DNA of 64,000 bases from Corynebacterium variabile (GCF_006539825.1 NZ_BJNT01000004.1:124001-188000); one strand, 5' to 3'; shown: positions 9,692 to 18,379, counted from the stretch's first letter. Program-made: numbers and translations. Notes: a model not told the origin generated them from the sequence alone.

Positions 9692-9751
9692 GCGGTGTGC
9701 AGGAATGCTCTCTTGTGCCCTGCGTGAGGCAGGGCAGCGGTCGTGCACCGC
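9692..9751 (-). ncRNA. candidate structured leader / riboswitch, copy A
   Basis: Read leftward, GCGGTGCA (9751-9744) can pair with TGCACACCGC (9701-9692) to close a stem P1. Inside, GCCCTGC/GCAGGGC (9735-9729 with 9723-9717) forms a perfect 7-bp hairpin P2. Between P2 and P1 lies ACAAGAGAGCATTCC, which is nearly identical in copy B, as is ACGACCG on the other side of the internal loop. P2 differs in sequence between copies but still pairs. It lies between a -10 element (9769-9764) and the amidohydrolase start at 9631. It could be a known class I cannot name with certainty (the NMT1-associated xanthine class is one candidate) or a new one. Confidence 0.55.
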
Positions 9752-9763
9752 GTTACCGTTCTG

Positions 9764-9806
9764 AATCTACGGTGCCGGTGTTTCTGTCCGGTTTCCTGGC
9801 AGTCAA
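9764..9806 (-). promoter_or_regulatory. promoter with GlnR-like box for the 9631 amidohydrolase
   Basis: Read leftward, the segments are TTGAC (9806-9802), six bases, GAAAC (9795-9791), six bases, GAAAC (9784-9780), ten bases, then the -10-like TAGATT (9769-9764). The 11-base period and the sequence TTnAC-n6-GAAAC match the GlnR-type half-sites of other actinobacteria apart from the first base. The same module stands at 18402-18433 and 43938-43991. The predicted transcript has a leader of about 125 nt. Confidence 0.55.
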
Positions 9807-9825
9807 CGGGCGCTCCAGGGGCAGT

Positions 9826-10482
9826 TCAGCCGGGGAGAACCTCGGTCGTCCAGGCATCCGCGGAACCCTCAGCGCGCACATAGTGCACCCGCTGCGAGGG
9901 ACCGTCACTGTCGGCGGTCCAGAACAGGTACTCCCGCGGAACGACGGCGAAGCCCGCCCAGGTCTCCGGCGGGGTCAGTCCGGGGTTCTCCGCATTGAAC
10001 TGCGCCCACACCCGGTGGCGTTCCTCCGCCGGCTTCTCCGCCAGATCCTTGTCGCTGAGCCAGGCGAGCAGCTGCAGGTAGCGGGACCGGTCGGCGAAGG
10101 CGTCCGCCTCCTCGTCCGGTGTCGAGCGGACAGCATCACCCACCACGGTGACCTGCTTCGACCGGTCCGCGGCGAGAACGGTGAGCGAGACCTTCGAGTT
10201 CGGCCCGATGTGCCGCACCTTCTCCGAGCGAGAGTCGGTGTGGAAGAAGATGCGTCCCTCCTCCGTGCGGCTCACCATGACATTCCTGGTCCGCGGATAA
10301 CCGTCGGGGCCGACCGTGGCGAGCGTCATGAGCACCGGCGGCACCTCGGAGAGGTCCGCGGATGTCGGCGGCCAGGTCAGCCCGGCGTCCTCGGCGATAA
10401 GGACGCGGAAGTCCACCATCCAGGCGTCGAACAGGGCGGCGGGGTCAGCGGTCTGGTCCATGATGTCCACGCTACTTCTCAT
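9826..10482 (-). CDS. pyridoxamine 5'-phosphate oxidase-family flavoprotein
   Basis: This 218-residue protein has the FMN-binding split-barrel layout of PNP oxidases: MTLATVGPDGYPRTRNVMVSR, then FHTDSRSEKVRHI, and a C-terminal ERHRVWAQF and EYLFWT region. It is the last gene of the leftward operon, and its ATG overlaps the stop of the creatininase-family gene (ATGA). As a true PdxH it would make pyridoxal phosphate. Its position in a catabolic operon makes a different FMN- or F420-linked oxidoreductase role equally possible. Confidence 0.8.
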   Translation of the reverse strand: MRSSVDIMDQTADPAALFDAWMVDFRVLIAEDAGLTWPPTSADLSEVPPVLMTLATVGPDGYPRTRNVMVSRTEEGRIFFHTDSRSEKVRHIGPNSKVSLTVLAADRSKQVTVVGDAVRSTPDEEADAFADRSRYLQLLAWLSDKDLAEKPAEERHRVWAQFNAENPGLTPPETWAGFAVVPREYLFWTADSDGPSQRVHYVRAEGSADAWTTEVLPG

Positions 10483-11264
10483 GACAGATTCCCCGGATTG
10501 AACGTCAGGACCTCGGGCAGCGCATCCAGCACGGAGGTGACGTAGTCCTCGAACAACCGCTCACCGGCCGACGCCGAAGCACCCGTCGGATCACCGACCA
10601 CACCGGACGCATCGAAGTCCGTGGACAGCCAGCCGAACTTCACCGTCTTGCCGAAACCGACATGGTCGCAGGCTGCGACCGAGGAAGCCACCTTAGGCCC
10701 CAGCTCAGCAGCGGCGTCCATATCCACCAGCTCCGGTGCGACATGCAGCATCATCGAGGTCTCCGACCAGCCGGCGTGGATGCCCATGCCGCATTCCGTC
10801 TCGCCCGGGGTCGGTGGCGAAGAGACCAGGAAGGTCCGCAGGTCGAAGCGTCGACGCAGCTCCCGCAGGGCGACCTCCAGCAGTGCGGAGTTGCCGCCGT
10901 GCCCGTTGACGAAAAGCACCCGGCGCACCCCGGCAGCGGCCAATGACCGACCGAGGTCCACCAGCGTCGCGAACAACGTCGAGGCCTTCAGCCACAGCGT
11001 CCCGGGCAGTGCAGCATGCTCATCGGACTTGGTCACCGACAGTGCCGGCAGCAGCCACAGGTCATGCCCGGCGTCCACGGCACGGGACACCACCGCGGAC
11101 GCCACGGCCTCGGCCATCACCAGGTCAGTGGACATCGGCAGGTGCGGACCGTGGGGCTCCACGGCGCCGACCGGCACCACGGCCAACGACCCGGCGGTAA
11201 TCACCCGGCCGACCTCAGCCGTCGTCAGATCCGCCCAGCGGCGGGACGCGGTACTCACATCCAC
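10479..11264 (-). CDS. creatininase-family amidohydrolase
   Basis: This 261-residue protein shows the creatininase fold signatures: VPVGAVEPHGPHLPMSTD (metal-binding Glu, His and Asp, about residues 32-49), VNGHGGNSALLEVALRELR and GIHAGWSETSMML. Members hydrolyse cyclic amides such as creatinine, or act in formamide and mycofactocin-type pathways. It is embedded in the operon, overlapping the FAD oxidase upstream by 10 bases and the PNPOx-like gene downstream by 4. Opening a cyclic amide of a heterocycle would fit the neighbours, but the substrate is inference. Confidence 0.85.
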   Translation of the reverse strand: MDVSTASRRWADLTTAEVGRVITAGSLAVVPVGAVEPHGPHLPMSTDLVMAEAVASAVVSRAVDAGHDLWLLPALSVTKSDEHAALPGTLWLKASTLFATLVDLGRSLAAAGVRRVLFVNGHGGNSALLEVALRELRRRFDLRTFLVSSPPTPGETECGMGIHAGWSETSMMLHVAPELVDMDAAAELGPKVASSVAACDHVGFGKTVKFGWLSTDFDASGVVGDPTGASASAGERLFEDYVTSVLDALPEVLTFNPGNLS

Positions 11265-12691
11265 CTCCCGGGGTTGAGCAGTCCGTGCGGGTCGAAGTCC
11301 GCGGCCAGTCGCCGCACCCGGTCAGGCTCCAGGTCGATGTACCACTGGTGCGGGGAGTGCACGGAGACACCGAGCGCCTCCAGCTGCGGTACCCCGGCGG
11401 CGATCCGGTCACGCACCGTGTCGATGGACTCACCGGGCAGGACCGGCCCGTTGAGCATGCCGAACATCATGTCGTTGCCGACCTCCAGGTGGAAGTTCGC
11501 GCGCAACTCATTCCCGCCACCGTCAGGCACCGAGTACACGTCCAGCACCTCCTCGAACCGGTCGACGACGGCTGTACCCTGGCACTCCATGTGGAACCAG
11601 CGGCCCGGCTCCTTCTTCTGCAGCCACCACGTCGGGTGGTTGTAGGACAGGGTCGAGAGCTTCACCGAGGCGTTGATCCCGGTACGGGACGCCTCCATGC
11701 GTCCACCGTGGTCGGCGACGATCGTCTCGAACTCCGTCAGACGCGAGGCGTCGAGGATGCCGCGGACACTGCCGCGTCCCGGCACCAGTGCCTCGTCGTC
11801 CGGTAGCGCGGCGACGATGTCGGGACCGTCGGCGGACATCAGCCGGGGCTGCAGCCGGGCCCGCATCACCGCGGTCGCCGCGGCGAACGCCGAGGACCGG
11901 TCGGGGAAGGACGCGTAGACGTTCCGCCAGTCACCCAGCGGTTCGACCTTCACCGTCGCCCGGACGATGACGCCCGCCACCCCGTAGGTGTGCACGTAGG
12001 GTTGGGCGTCCTCACCCTCGAGGTGGATGATGCGGGCATCGGCGGTCGCGGGGACGATGTCGACGGCGGTGACGAAACCCTCGTGGTTGCGGCCGTGGAC
12101 GATGGTGCCGGTGCCGGCGGAGCCGCCACCGAGGAAACCGCCGAGCGTGGACTGCACCGTCGAGGGGTACATCCACAGCTGCTGGCCGTGCTCCTGGGCG
12201 TAGCTTTCCAGCGAGAGCATCTTCGCCCCGGCGTCCGCGGTGATCGTGCCGGCGTCCGGATCCACACCGTGGATGGTGGTCAGCGAGGTCATGTCCAGCA
12301 CGAGACCACCGAACCGGGGCAGCACCTGCCCGTAGTTGCCGGTGCCCTTGCCGCGGGTGGTCACCGGGACGCCGTGACGCACCGCGGCACGCATGATCTC
12401 CGGGACCTCGTCGACGGAGCGCGGATAGCAGACCACGTCGGGGACGCTGAGTTCCCCGGCGTCCAGCTGCGCGGTGATCACCGGGGACATGCCCGATCCG
12501 TCGCGGGACGCCCGGTCGACCGACCGCGGCAGTTGGGAGACCCCACGGGGCCCGAGGACCGCGATGAGGTCGTCGACCAGGGCGTCGACGTCCGCGGGCG
12601 AGAAGTCGGGGCGTCCGTCATCGCCGGCGACGGCGAAGAGATGGCCGACGTCGGTGCTGACCTTCACGCCCTCGCGTATTGCCTGGCTCAC
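11255..12691 (-). CDS. FAD-binding oxidase (GlcD / FAD_binding_4 type)
   Basis: This 478-residue protein starts at GTG 12691 inside the upstream stop codon. The FAD-binding type-4 domain is clear: VVCYPRSVDEVPEIMRAAV, then VTTRGKGTGNYGQVLPRFGG and VLDMTSLTTIHGVDPDAGTI (about residues 85-160). The C-terminus has the cap-domain ending RVRRLAADFDPHGLLNPG typical of the glycolate oxidase/vanillyl-alcohol oxidase superfamily. It probably oxidises an intermediate produced by the transporter and amidohydrolase of the same operon. The substrate is unknown. Confidence 0.87.
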   Translation of the reverse strand: MSQAIREGVKVSTDVGHLFAVAGDDGRPDFSPADVDALVDDLIAVLGPRGVSQLPRSVDRASRDGSGMSPVITAQLDAGELSVPDVVCYPRSVDEVPEIMRAAVRHGVPVTTRGKGTGNYGQVLPRFGGLVLDMTSLTTIHGVDPDAGTITADAGAKMLSLESYAQEHGQQLWMYPSTVQSTLGGFLGGGSAGTGTIVHGRNHEGFVTAVDIVPATADARIIHLEGEDAQPYVHTYGVAGVIVRATVKVEPLGDWRNVYASFPDRSSAFAAATAVMRARLQPRLMSADGPDIVAALPDDEALVPGRGSVRGILDASRLTEFETIVADHGGRMEASRTGINASVKLSTLSYNHPTWWLQKKEPGRWFHMECQGTAVVDRFEEVLDVYSVPDGGGNELRANFHLEVGNDMMFGMLNGPVLPGESIDTVRDRIAAGVPQLEALGVSVHSPHQWYIDLEPDRVRRLAADFDPHGLLNPGRWM

Positions 12692-13872
12692 AGCGACACT
12701 TCCGGGTCGAGGAACTCGTTGGTGGCGATCTCGTCCAGGGCGATGCCGTCCTTCACCGGGGTGTTCTGCTCGGCGAAGATCGGGGTGACGATGTCGGTGA
12801 CCTCCTGCAACCGGTCGGCGTCGAAGGACCCGAGGGTGCCGTCGGAGCCGTTGGCGACGAGCCCCTCGTCGCGCATGGTCTCGTGACCGTAGACGGCGTT
12901 GTCGGCGTCATAGATCCAGCCGGCGTTGAAGTCGGAGACCGCCTGGACAATGAGGTCGTTGGCGGCGTCCGGGTTCTCCATGTAGGACTTCGTGCCGCGC
13001 TGCAGGACCGGGATCAGTTCCTTGAGGCAGCCGGCGTTGTCGTCCTTCGCGTCCGAGCGGACCGCGAGGGTGGACTTGTACGTCGGGAATCCGGCGTCAT
13101 GCACCAGCTGGTAGTCGACGGGCTTCTTCCAGCCGTCGATGGTGTTCTCGTAGTTGTACGGCTCCGCGGAGGAGAAGCCCTGCTGGGCCTTCGCCCCGCC
13201 GGCGGCGACGAAGTTCGCCGGGGCGCCGTCGAAGCTCTCGTCGATCTGGGACTCGTCGAGGATGCCCGCACCCGTGAGGTAGCGGACGTAGGGGCGGTCA
13301 GGGAAGACGAGGACGGTGGCGTCCTTCTCCTTGAGGTCCTTGATCTCCTTGACATCCGGGTAGGTCTCCGGGTCCCACATGATCATCTGAGGGGATTTCT
13401 CCATCGTCGCCATGACACCCACGGTCGGCATCGAGTCCGACTGCTGGAGCGACTCGTCGGTGTCGACGTAGCCCAGCATGATGTCCTGGTCCTGGTACAT
13501 CTGCGAGGTCACCGTCTGGTTGCCGATTGCCGGACCACCGGAGCGGATCTCCAGGTCCACGCCGGTGAACCCGTTGTCGCCGTCGAACAGTGGGCCGGAG
13601 ACGACCTTGTTGTCCGCGTTGATGTCCAGGGCGTCCTTCCCGTCCCCGGCAGGGTCGAGCAGGTCGTACAACGGGCCGTGCTCGGCCTCGGGGAACCAGT
13701 CGGTCTGGACGGTGACGGTCGAAGGGCACACGGCCGACAGGTCGGTGGCGCCGATGTCGCCGTCATAGGAGGACGCGGCGGAGGTGCTGTCGCCGCCACC
13801 ACAGGCGGCGAGGACGCTGACGACGGCGGTGGTCAGGACGCCGGCGGCGACGGTGCGGGTTCTGTTTTTCAC
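12688..13872 (-). CDS. NMT1/THI5-type ABC transporter substrate-binding lipoprotein 2
   Basis: This 394-residue exported lipoprotein (lipobox SVLAAC, Cys about residue 24) has a periplasmic-binding fold. The segment VQTDWFPEAEHGPLY matches the W-P-HG-Y pattern of NMT1/THI5-like proteins that bind pyrimidine, riboflavin or purine-like ligands. The start codon is GTG with GGGGTGA upstream. It is a tandem duplicate of the gene at 13877-15064, only 4 bases away, with roughly three quarters of residues identical by eye; the ligand-loop segments are conserved. It probably feeds the same permease, perhaps with a different ligand preference. Confidence 0.88.
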   Translation of the reverse strand: MKNRTRTVAAGVLTTAVVSVLAACGGGDSTSAASSYDGDIGATDLSAVCPSTVTVQTDWFPEAEHGPLYDLLDPAGDGKDALDINADNKVVSGPLFDGDNGFTGVDLEIRSGGPAIGNQTVTSQMYQDQDIMLGYVDTDESLQQSDSMPTVGVMATMEKSPQMIMWDPETYPDVKEIKDLKEKDATVLVFPDRPYVRYLTGAGILDESQIDESFDGAPANFVAAGGAKAQQGFSSAEPYNYENTIDGWKKPVDYQLVHDAGFPTYKSTLAVRSDAKDDNAGCLKELIPVLQRGTKSYMENPDAANDLIVQAVSDFNAGWIYDADNAVYGHETMRDEGLVANGSDGTLGSFDADRLQEVTDIVTPIFAEQNTPVKDGIALDEIATNEFLDPEVSL

Positions 13873-13876
13873 GGTG

Positions 13877-15064
13877 TCACCCCAGGGAGATCGACGGGTC
13901 GAGGAACTCGTTGGTGGCGATCTCGTCCATGGCGATGCCGTCCTTCACCGGGGTGTTCTGCTTGGCGAAGATGGGGCTCAGGATGTCGACGAGCTTGTCC
14001 AGGCGACCGTCCTCGAAGGAACCGAGGGTGCCGTCGGCGCCGTCGGCGACCAGGCCCTCGTCACGCATCTTGGACACGCCGTAGTCGGCGTTCGCCTGGT
14101 CGTAGACCCAGCCGGAGTTGAAGTCGGCGACGGACTTGACGATGAGGTCGTTGGCCGCCGTCGGATCCTCCATGTAGGACTTCGTGCCGCGCTGCAGGAC
14201 CGGGATGAGCTCCTTGAGGCAGTCGGCGTTGTCGTCCTTGGCATCCGAGCGCACGGCCAGCGAGGACTTGTAGGTCGGGAAGCCGGCATCGTGGATGAGC
14301 TGGTAGTCGACCGGCTTCTTCCAGCCGTCGATGGTGTTCTCGTAGTTGTACGGCTCCGAGGAGGAGTAGCCCTGCTGGGCCTTCCCGCCACCGGCGGCGA
14401 CGAAGGTGGCCGGGGCGCCGTCGTAGGATTCGTCGATCTGCGACTCGTCGAGGATCCCGGCGCCGGTGAGGTACTTGATGTAGGACATGTCGGCGAAGGT
14501 CAGCACGGTCGCGCCGGTGTCCTTGAGGTCGGCGATGGAGTGCACGTCCGGGTAGGTCTCCGGGTCCCACATGATCATCTGCGGCGACTTCTCCAGCGTG
14601 GTCATGACGCCGACGGTGGGCATGGCGTCCGACTGCTGGATGGACTGGTCGGTGTCGACGTAACCGAGGAGGATGTCCTGGTCCTGGTACATCTGCGAGG
14701 TGACGGACTGGTTGCCGATCGCCGGGCCGCCGGAACGGATCTCCAGGTCGACACCGGTGTAGCCGTTGTCGCCGTCGAACAGCGGGCCGGACACGGTCTT
14801 CTTGTCCGCGTCGATGGTGACGGCGTCCTTGCCCTCGCCGCCGTAGTTGAGCTGCTGGTAGAGGTGGCCGTGCTCGGCTTCGGGGAACCAGTCGGTCTGG
14901 ACGGTGACGGTGGACGGGCAGACGGCCGACAGGTCGGTCGATCCGATCTCGCCGTCGTAGGAGGACGCGGCGGAGGTGCTGTCGTCGCCACCACAGGCGG
15001 CGAGGGAGACGGCGGTGCCGGCGGCGAGGGTGGCCGCGGCGAGGGTACGGACGGTGTACTTCAT
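13877..15064 (-). CDS. NMT1/THI5-type ABC transporter substrate-binding lipoprotein 1
   Basis: This 395-residue lipoprotein (signal ending VSLAAC) carries the same VQTDWFPEAEHGHLY motif as its downstream twin. Shared blocks include FDGDNGYTGVDLEIRSGGP and PYNYENTIDGWKKPVDY. It is the binding protein nearest to the permease gene, with 38 bases between them. NMT1-type proteins deliver aromatic heterocycles (thiamine pyrimidine precursors, riboflavin, hydroxymethylpyrimidine analogues). With a cytosine-deaminase-like enzyme in the operon, uptake of a pyrimidine- or purine-like compound is the likely job. Confidence 0.9.
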   Translation of the reverse strand: MKYTVRTLAAATLAAGTAVSLAACGGDDSTSAASSYDGEIGSTDLSAVCPSTVTVQTDWFPEAEHGHLYQQLNYGGEGKDAVTIDADKKTVSGPLFDGDNGYTGVDLEIRSGGPAIGNQSVTSQMYQDQDILLGYVDTDQSIQQSDAMPTVGVMTTLEKSPQMIMWDPETYPDVHSIADLKDTGATVLTFADMSYIKYLTGAGILDESQIDESYDGAPATFVAAGGGKAQQGYSSSEPYNYENTIDGWKKPVDYQLIHDAGFPTYKSSLAVRSDAKDDNADCLKELIPVLQRGTKSYMEDPTAANDLIVKSVADFNSGWVYDQANADYGVSKMRDEGLVADGADGTLGSFEDGRLDKLVDILSPIFAKQNTPVKDGIAMDEIATNEFLDPSISLG

Positions 15065-15102
15065 GGGGAGCTCCTGAGAGGTCAGAGGGGGTGGGACAGG
15101 GT

Positions 15103-16008
15103 CTACTTGCCGTACCAGCGGCCGACGACGCGGTTGCCGATCAGGCCGAAGACGAGGAAGACGACGACGCCGAGGAGGGACGCCAGGATGATCGCGGCGA
15201 ACAGGTCCGGGGACTGCAGCCGGGAGCGGTAGTTGTCCAGCAGGACGCCGATGCCCGGCGTCCCCTGCTTGAAGAAGAAGTCACCGACGATCGCGCCGAC
15301 GACCGCGAGGCCACCGGAGGTACGCAGGCCGACGAAGATCGAGGGCATCGCCGCGGGCATCTCGAGCTTGCGCAGGACGGTCAGCCGGGAGGGCTTGTGC
15401 AGTGCGAAGAGGTCGCGCATGCCCGGGTCGACGGACTGCAGGCCGAAGAGCGTGTTCGAGACCATGGGGAACAGGGCGATGAGGACGCAGACGAAGACGC
15501 GGGCGGAGAAGCCGAAGCCGAACCAGAAACCGATGAGCGGGACGAGGGCCAGCACCGGGATGCACTGGAGGAAGACGGCGTAGGGGAACAGGGCGGTCTC
15601 GGCGCGTTTCGACTGGGCCATGACGATCGCCCAGACGATGCCGATGACCGCGGCGATGAGCAGGCCGGTCATCGCGATCTTCGTGGTCTGCCACAGGGCC
15701 TGCCACATCTCGCCGGCGTTCGGACCGAACAGTCCCTCGGTGACGACCTGGTCGGGCGGCGGCATGAGGAAGCGGCGGGATTCGTCGAGGAAGACGTAGC
15801 TGACCAGGTACCAGACGGCGACGACGACGGCGAGGACGGCCAGCGGCAGCAGGACCGAGGCGTAGGGGATGTTGACCTTCCGCGTCGGCCGGCCGGTAGC
15901 GGGTGTGGAGCCGACCGGTGCGGCGGTCGCGGCGGCGGCGGTGGGGACGGACACGGCGTCCTCCTTGGACGTGGTCTGTGCGGTGGAGGTGGGTGCGGTG
16001 GTCGTCAT
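15103..16008 (-). CDS. ABC transporter permease (binding-protein-dependent)
   Basis: This 301-residue inner-membrane permease of the SsuC/ThiX type has a cytoplasmic N-terminal stretch rich in Ala and Thr, about six membrane helices, and the EAA-like loop FALHKPSRLTVLRKLEMPAAMPSIF that contacts the ATPase. The ATPase gene precedes it in the transcript, with its stop overlapping this ATG (ATGA). It forms the transporter with the products at 16005-16751 and the two binding lipoproteins. Confidence 0.93.
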   Translation of the reverse strand: MTTTAPTSTAQTTSKEDAVSVPTAAAATAAPVGSTPATGRPTRKVNIPYASVLLPLAVLAVVVAVWYLVSYVFLDESRRFLMPPPDQVVTEGLFGPNAGEMWQALWQTTKIAMTGLLIAAVIGIVWAIVMAQSKRAETALFPYAVFLQCIPVLALVPLIGFWFGFGFSARVFVCVLIALFPMVSNTLFGLQSVDPGMRDLFALHKPSRLTVLRKLEMPAAMPSIFVGLRTSGGLAVVGAIVGDFFFKQGTPGIGVLLDNYRSRLQSPDLFAAIILASLLGVVVFLVFGLIGNRVVGRWYGK

Positions 16009-16751
16009 GAGTGGGCCGCCATCAGGGAGGTGGAGACCCGTTCGGCGATCGCGGTGAACTCCGGGGTGAAGCGCAGCTCGGGGCTGCGGGGGAAGTCGAA
16101 GGGTACGTCGACGACGTCGACGATGGTGCCGGGGCGGCCGGACATCACCGCGACCTGCGTGGAGATGAATACCGCCTCGCTCACCGAGTGGGTGATGAAC
16201 AGCCCGCCGAAGCCCTTCTCCGCGAAGAGCTGGGTGAGTTCCACACCGAGGCGTTCACGGGTGATCTCGTCGAGCGCGGCGAAGGGCTCGTCGAAGAGGA
16301 ACAGTTCCGGCTCGATGGTCAGGGCGCGCGCCAGGGAGACGCGCATCTTCATGCCGCCGGAGAGCTGGTGGGGCAGGTGGTCCTCGAAACCGGTGAGCCC
16401 GACGGTCTCCAGTGCCTCGGTGCAGCGCTTCTCCTGCTCGGCCTTGGGCAGGTGGTCGAGTTCGCCGAGGAGCAGGACATTGTCCTTCACCGAGCGCCAG
16501 GGCAGGAGGGTGGCATCCTGGAAGACGTAGGCGATCCGGTCGGTGGAGGTGGTCATCACGCCGTCGGTGGCGGTCTCCAGGCCGGAGGCCAGGCGCAACA
16601 GGGTGGACTTGCCGCAGCCCGACGGGCCGACGACGCTGATGAACTCACCGGGGCGCACGTCGACGGACACGCCGGTCAGGGCGGTCGTGCCGCCGTCGAA
16701 GGTCATGCCGGTGTCGGCGAAGCTGACGAGTGGGGTACTCGGGGTACTCAC
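16005..16751 (-). CDS. ABC transporter ATP-binding protein (SsuB/TauB/ThiZ type)
   Basis: This 248-residue ATPase has Walker A GPSGCGKSTLLRL (about residue 39), Q-loop YVFQDATLLPWRSV, signature LSGGMKMRVSLARAL, Walker B LFLFDEPFAALDE and the switch His in FITHSVSEAV. The start is GTG 16751. It is the energy component of the NMT1-type uptake system. It is preceded in the operon by the cytosine-deaminase-like amidohydrolase (66 bases away). Confidence 0.94.
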   Translation of the reverse strand: MSTPSTPLVSFADTGMTFDGGTTALTGVSVDVRPGEFISVVGPSGCGKSTLLRLASGLETATDGVMTTSTDRIAYVFQDATLLPWRSVKDNVLLLGELDHLPKAEQEKRCTEALETVGLTGFEDHLPHQLSGGMKMRVSLARALTIEPELFLFDEPFAALDEITRERLGVELTQLFAEKGFGGLFITHSVSEAVFISTQVAVMSGRPGTIVDVVDVPFDFPRSPELRFTPEFTAIAERVSTSLMAAHS

Positions 16752-16817
16752 GGGTGTTCTCCTTTTTTCGCGGTGGATGCGGGGTCGGAGGCCGGGCTGC
16801 TCTGAGGAACGGGAAGC

Positions 16818-18140
16818 TCAGCCGACCGGCCGGAGGTCGGGGAGATGGGTGGTCAGGGTGGTCTGTGCGGCGAGGCGTCCGCCCGAGATGACGGTGCGGT
16901 CGGCCGGTGCCGCGGCGAGGAACGTGGCTGCGGTGGGGTGCCCCGGGGTGTCCGGGGCGCGGATGCACAGCAGGTCGGCGGTCTGTCCGGGCACGGGGCC
17001 TGCCGGTGGCAGCCCCAGGGCGGTGCGCGCGTCGACCGTGACCAGGTCGATGGCCTGCTCCGGGGTCTGGTGTGCGGCGGTGACCAGCAGGGACGCGGTC
17101 TCGAGTGGATCACCGCGACCGGTCGGGTTGAAGGGGTCACGGATGTTGTCACCACCGGCGGCGACGGCGACTCCGTGGTCGCGCAGCGCGGTGAGCGGGG
17201 CGATGCCACGCTCATGCAGCCCCTGCGTTCCGTCGCCGCCCTGGAGGTACAGGTTCGTCGCCGGCAGGGCGATGACGTGGATCCCGGCGTCCTTCAGGGA
17301 GGACGCAGTGTCCGCCAGTTCCGACGCGTCCATCTGGGACAGTCGGCAGCAGTGGCCGGCGCCGCGGATCCGGTCGGCGGGCCAGCCGATGACACGCCCG
17401 GCATAGCGGTGGACGGTCAGTGCGCGGTCACCGGAAGAACCGGCGAGGAACTCGTCGGTGTGCAGGTCACAGCCCACGCCACGGGCCTCGGCGACATCCA
17501 GCAGGGCATCGGTCTGGGCCAGCGGGTCCCCGGCAAGGTGCGGGGCACCGCCGACGAGGTCCGCTCCGGCGTCCAGTGCACCACCGGTCAGGGCGGTGAC
17601 CTGGTCGTCCGGGGTGTGGGCGGGCACCAGGGCGACGATCTGGAGGGTCATCAGGCCCGCCAGTTCCTCCTGGAGCCGGGTCAGGGCCCGGATGCCGCGG
17701 AAGGCGGCGGAGGAGAGGGAGGAGTCATCGGACGGGTAGACATCCACGTGGGTGCGCACCGCGGTGGTGCCCTGGGCGAGCATCAGCCAGGCGGCGCGCC
17801 GGGCCCGGTCGAGGATGTCCTCCTCGGTGAATCCGTCGGCGGCCTTCACCCAGGAGGCGATGGCACCGTCGAGGTCGCCGGCGGGCGGGTTCACGAGGTC
17901 ATGGCTCAGTGCCTTGTCCAGGTGGGCGTGCGGGTCGGCGGCGGCCGGGAACACGGTGTACCCGTGCAGGTCCAGCCAGTTCTCGTCGGACGTTGCCGCG
18001 GGTACACGGGCGGGATCGTGGGGGAGGACCCCGGCGACGGTCGTGCCGTCGACGGTGATGTCCACCAGTCGTCCGGCCGGGGCACCGTACAGGTGCACGC
18101 CGGCGATGCCGTGGAGCTGTGCTCCGGGAATGACACTCAT
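16818..18140 (-). CDS. cytosine deaminase-like amidohydrolase
   Basis: This 440-residue amidohydrolase of the CodA/N-isopropylammelide hydrolase group has its metal and catalytic sites visible: DPHAHLDKAL (HxH), LHTDEF, GHCCRLSQM and GGDNIRDPFNPTGRGDPLE, where the Asp equals the metal ligand of cytosine deaminase. Such enzymes deaminate cytosine, isoguanine, creatinine or triazines. It is the first gene of the leftward operon and is preceded by a conserved structured leader. It is probably cytoplasmic and acts on the compound imported by the downstream ABC system. Confidence 0.87.
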   Translation of the reverse strand: MSVIPGAQLHGIAGVHLYGAPAGRLVDITVDGTTVAGVLPHDPARVPAATSDENWLDLHGYTVFPAAADPHAHLDKALSHDLVNPPAGDLDGAIASWVKAADGFTEEDILDRARRAAWLMLAQGTTAVRTHVDVYPSDDSSLSSAAFRGIRALTRLQEELAGLMTLQIVALVPAHTPDDQVTALTGGALDAGADLVGGAPHLAGDPLAQTDALLDVAEARGVGCDLHTDEFLAGSSGDRALTVHRYAGRVIGWPADRIRGAGHCCRLSQMDASELADTASSLKDAGIHVIALPATNLYLQGGDGTQGLHERGIAPLTALRDHGVAVAAGGDNIRDPFNPTGRGDPLETASLLVTAAHQTPEQAIDLVTVDARTALGLPPAGPVPGQTADLLCIRAPDTPGHPTAATFLAAAPADRTVISGGRLAAQTTLTTHLPDLRPVG

Positions 18141-18291
18141 CGGACCCTCCTCTACCGGGTCTTGGGGGTGACCGGTGCAGCCGTCGGCGGTGCGCGTCCC
18201 GTGGTCAACGGAAGCGTCACATCGCCGGTTGCACTGGTCGCTGGTACCGGACGCCGGACGGCGACCGGGAGAAGATCGACCATGACAGTCG

Positions 18292-18379
18292 GCGGTGTGC
18301 AGGAGTGCTCTCTTGTGTCCGTCGTCTGCGCCGGGCTGGGGCGGAGACGTTCAGGAACCGGACAACGGTCGTGCACCGC
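18292..18379 (-). ncRNA. candidate structured leader / riboswitch, copy B
   Basis: This is the same architecture as the leader at 9692-9751. P1 pairs 18379-18372 (GCGGTGCA) with 18301-18292 (TGCACACCGC). P2 begins TGTCCG (18364-18359) and closes with CGGACA (18321-18316), with a further inner helix CGTCT/AGACG. The joining strand ACAAGAGAGCACTCC and the opposite ACGACCG match copy A, while P2 has a different sequence and is longer. It lies in the 5' leader of the NMT1 transporter operon, about 150 bases before the first start codon. Confidence 0.55.

Noticed and set aside
8174-9727. Rightward open frame of about 517 codons opposite the amidohydrolase
   Set aside because: It is a shadow of the real leftward gene; low-complexity Arg/His/Val composition and no start signal.
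12679-15232. Two long rightward frames opposite the tandem binding-protein genes
   Set aside because: They mirror each other only because the opposing genes are duplicates; composition is that of antisense frames and no motif is visible.
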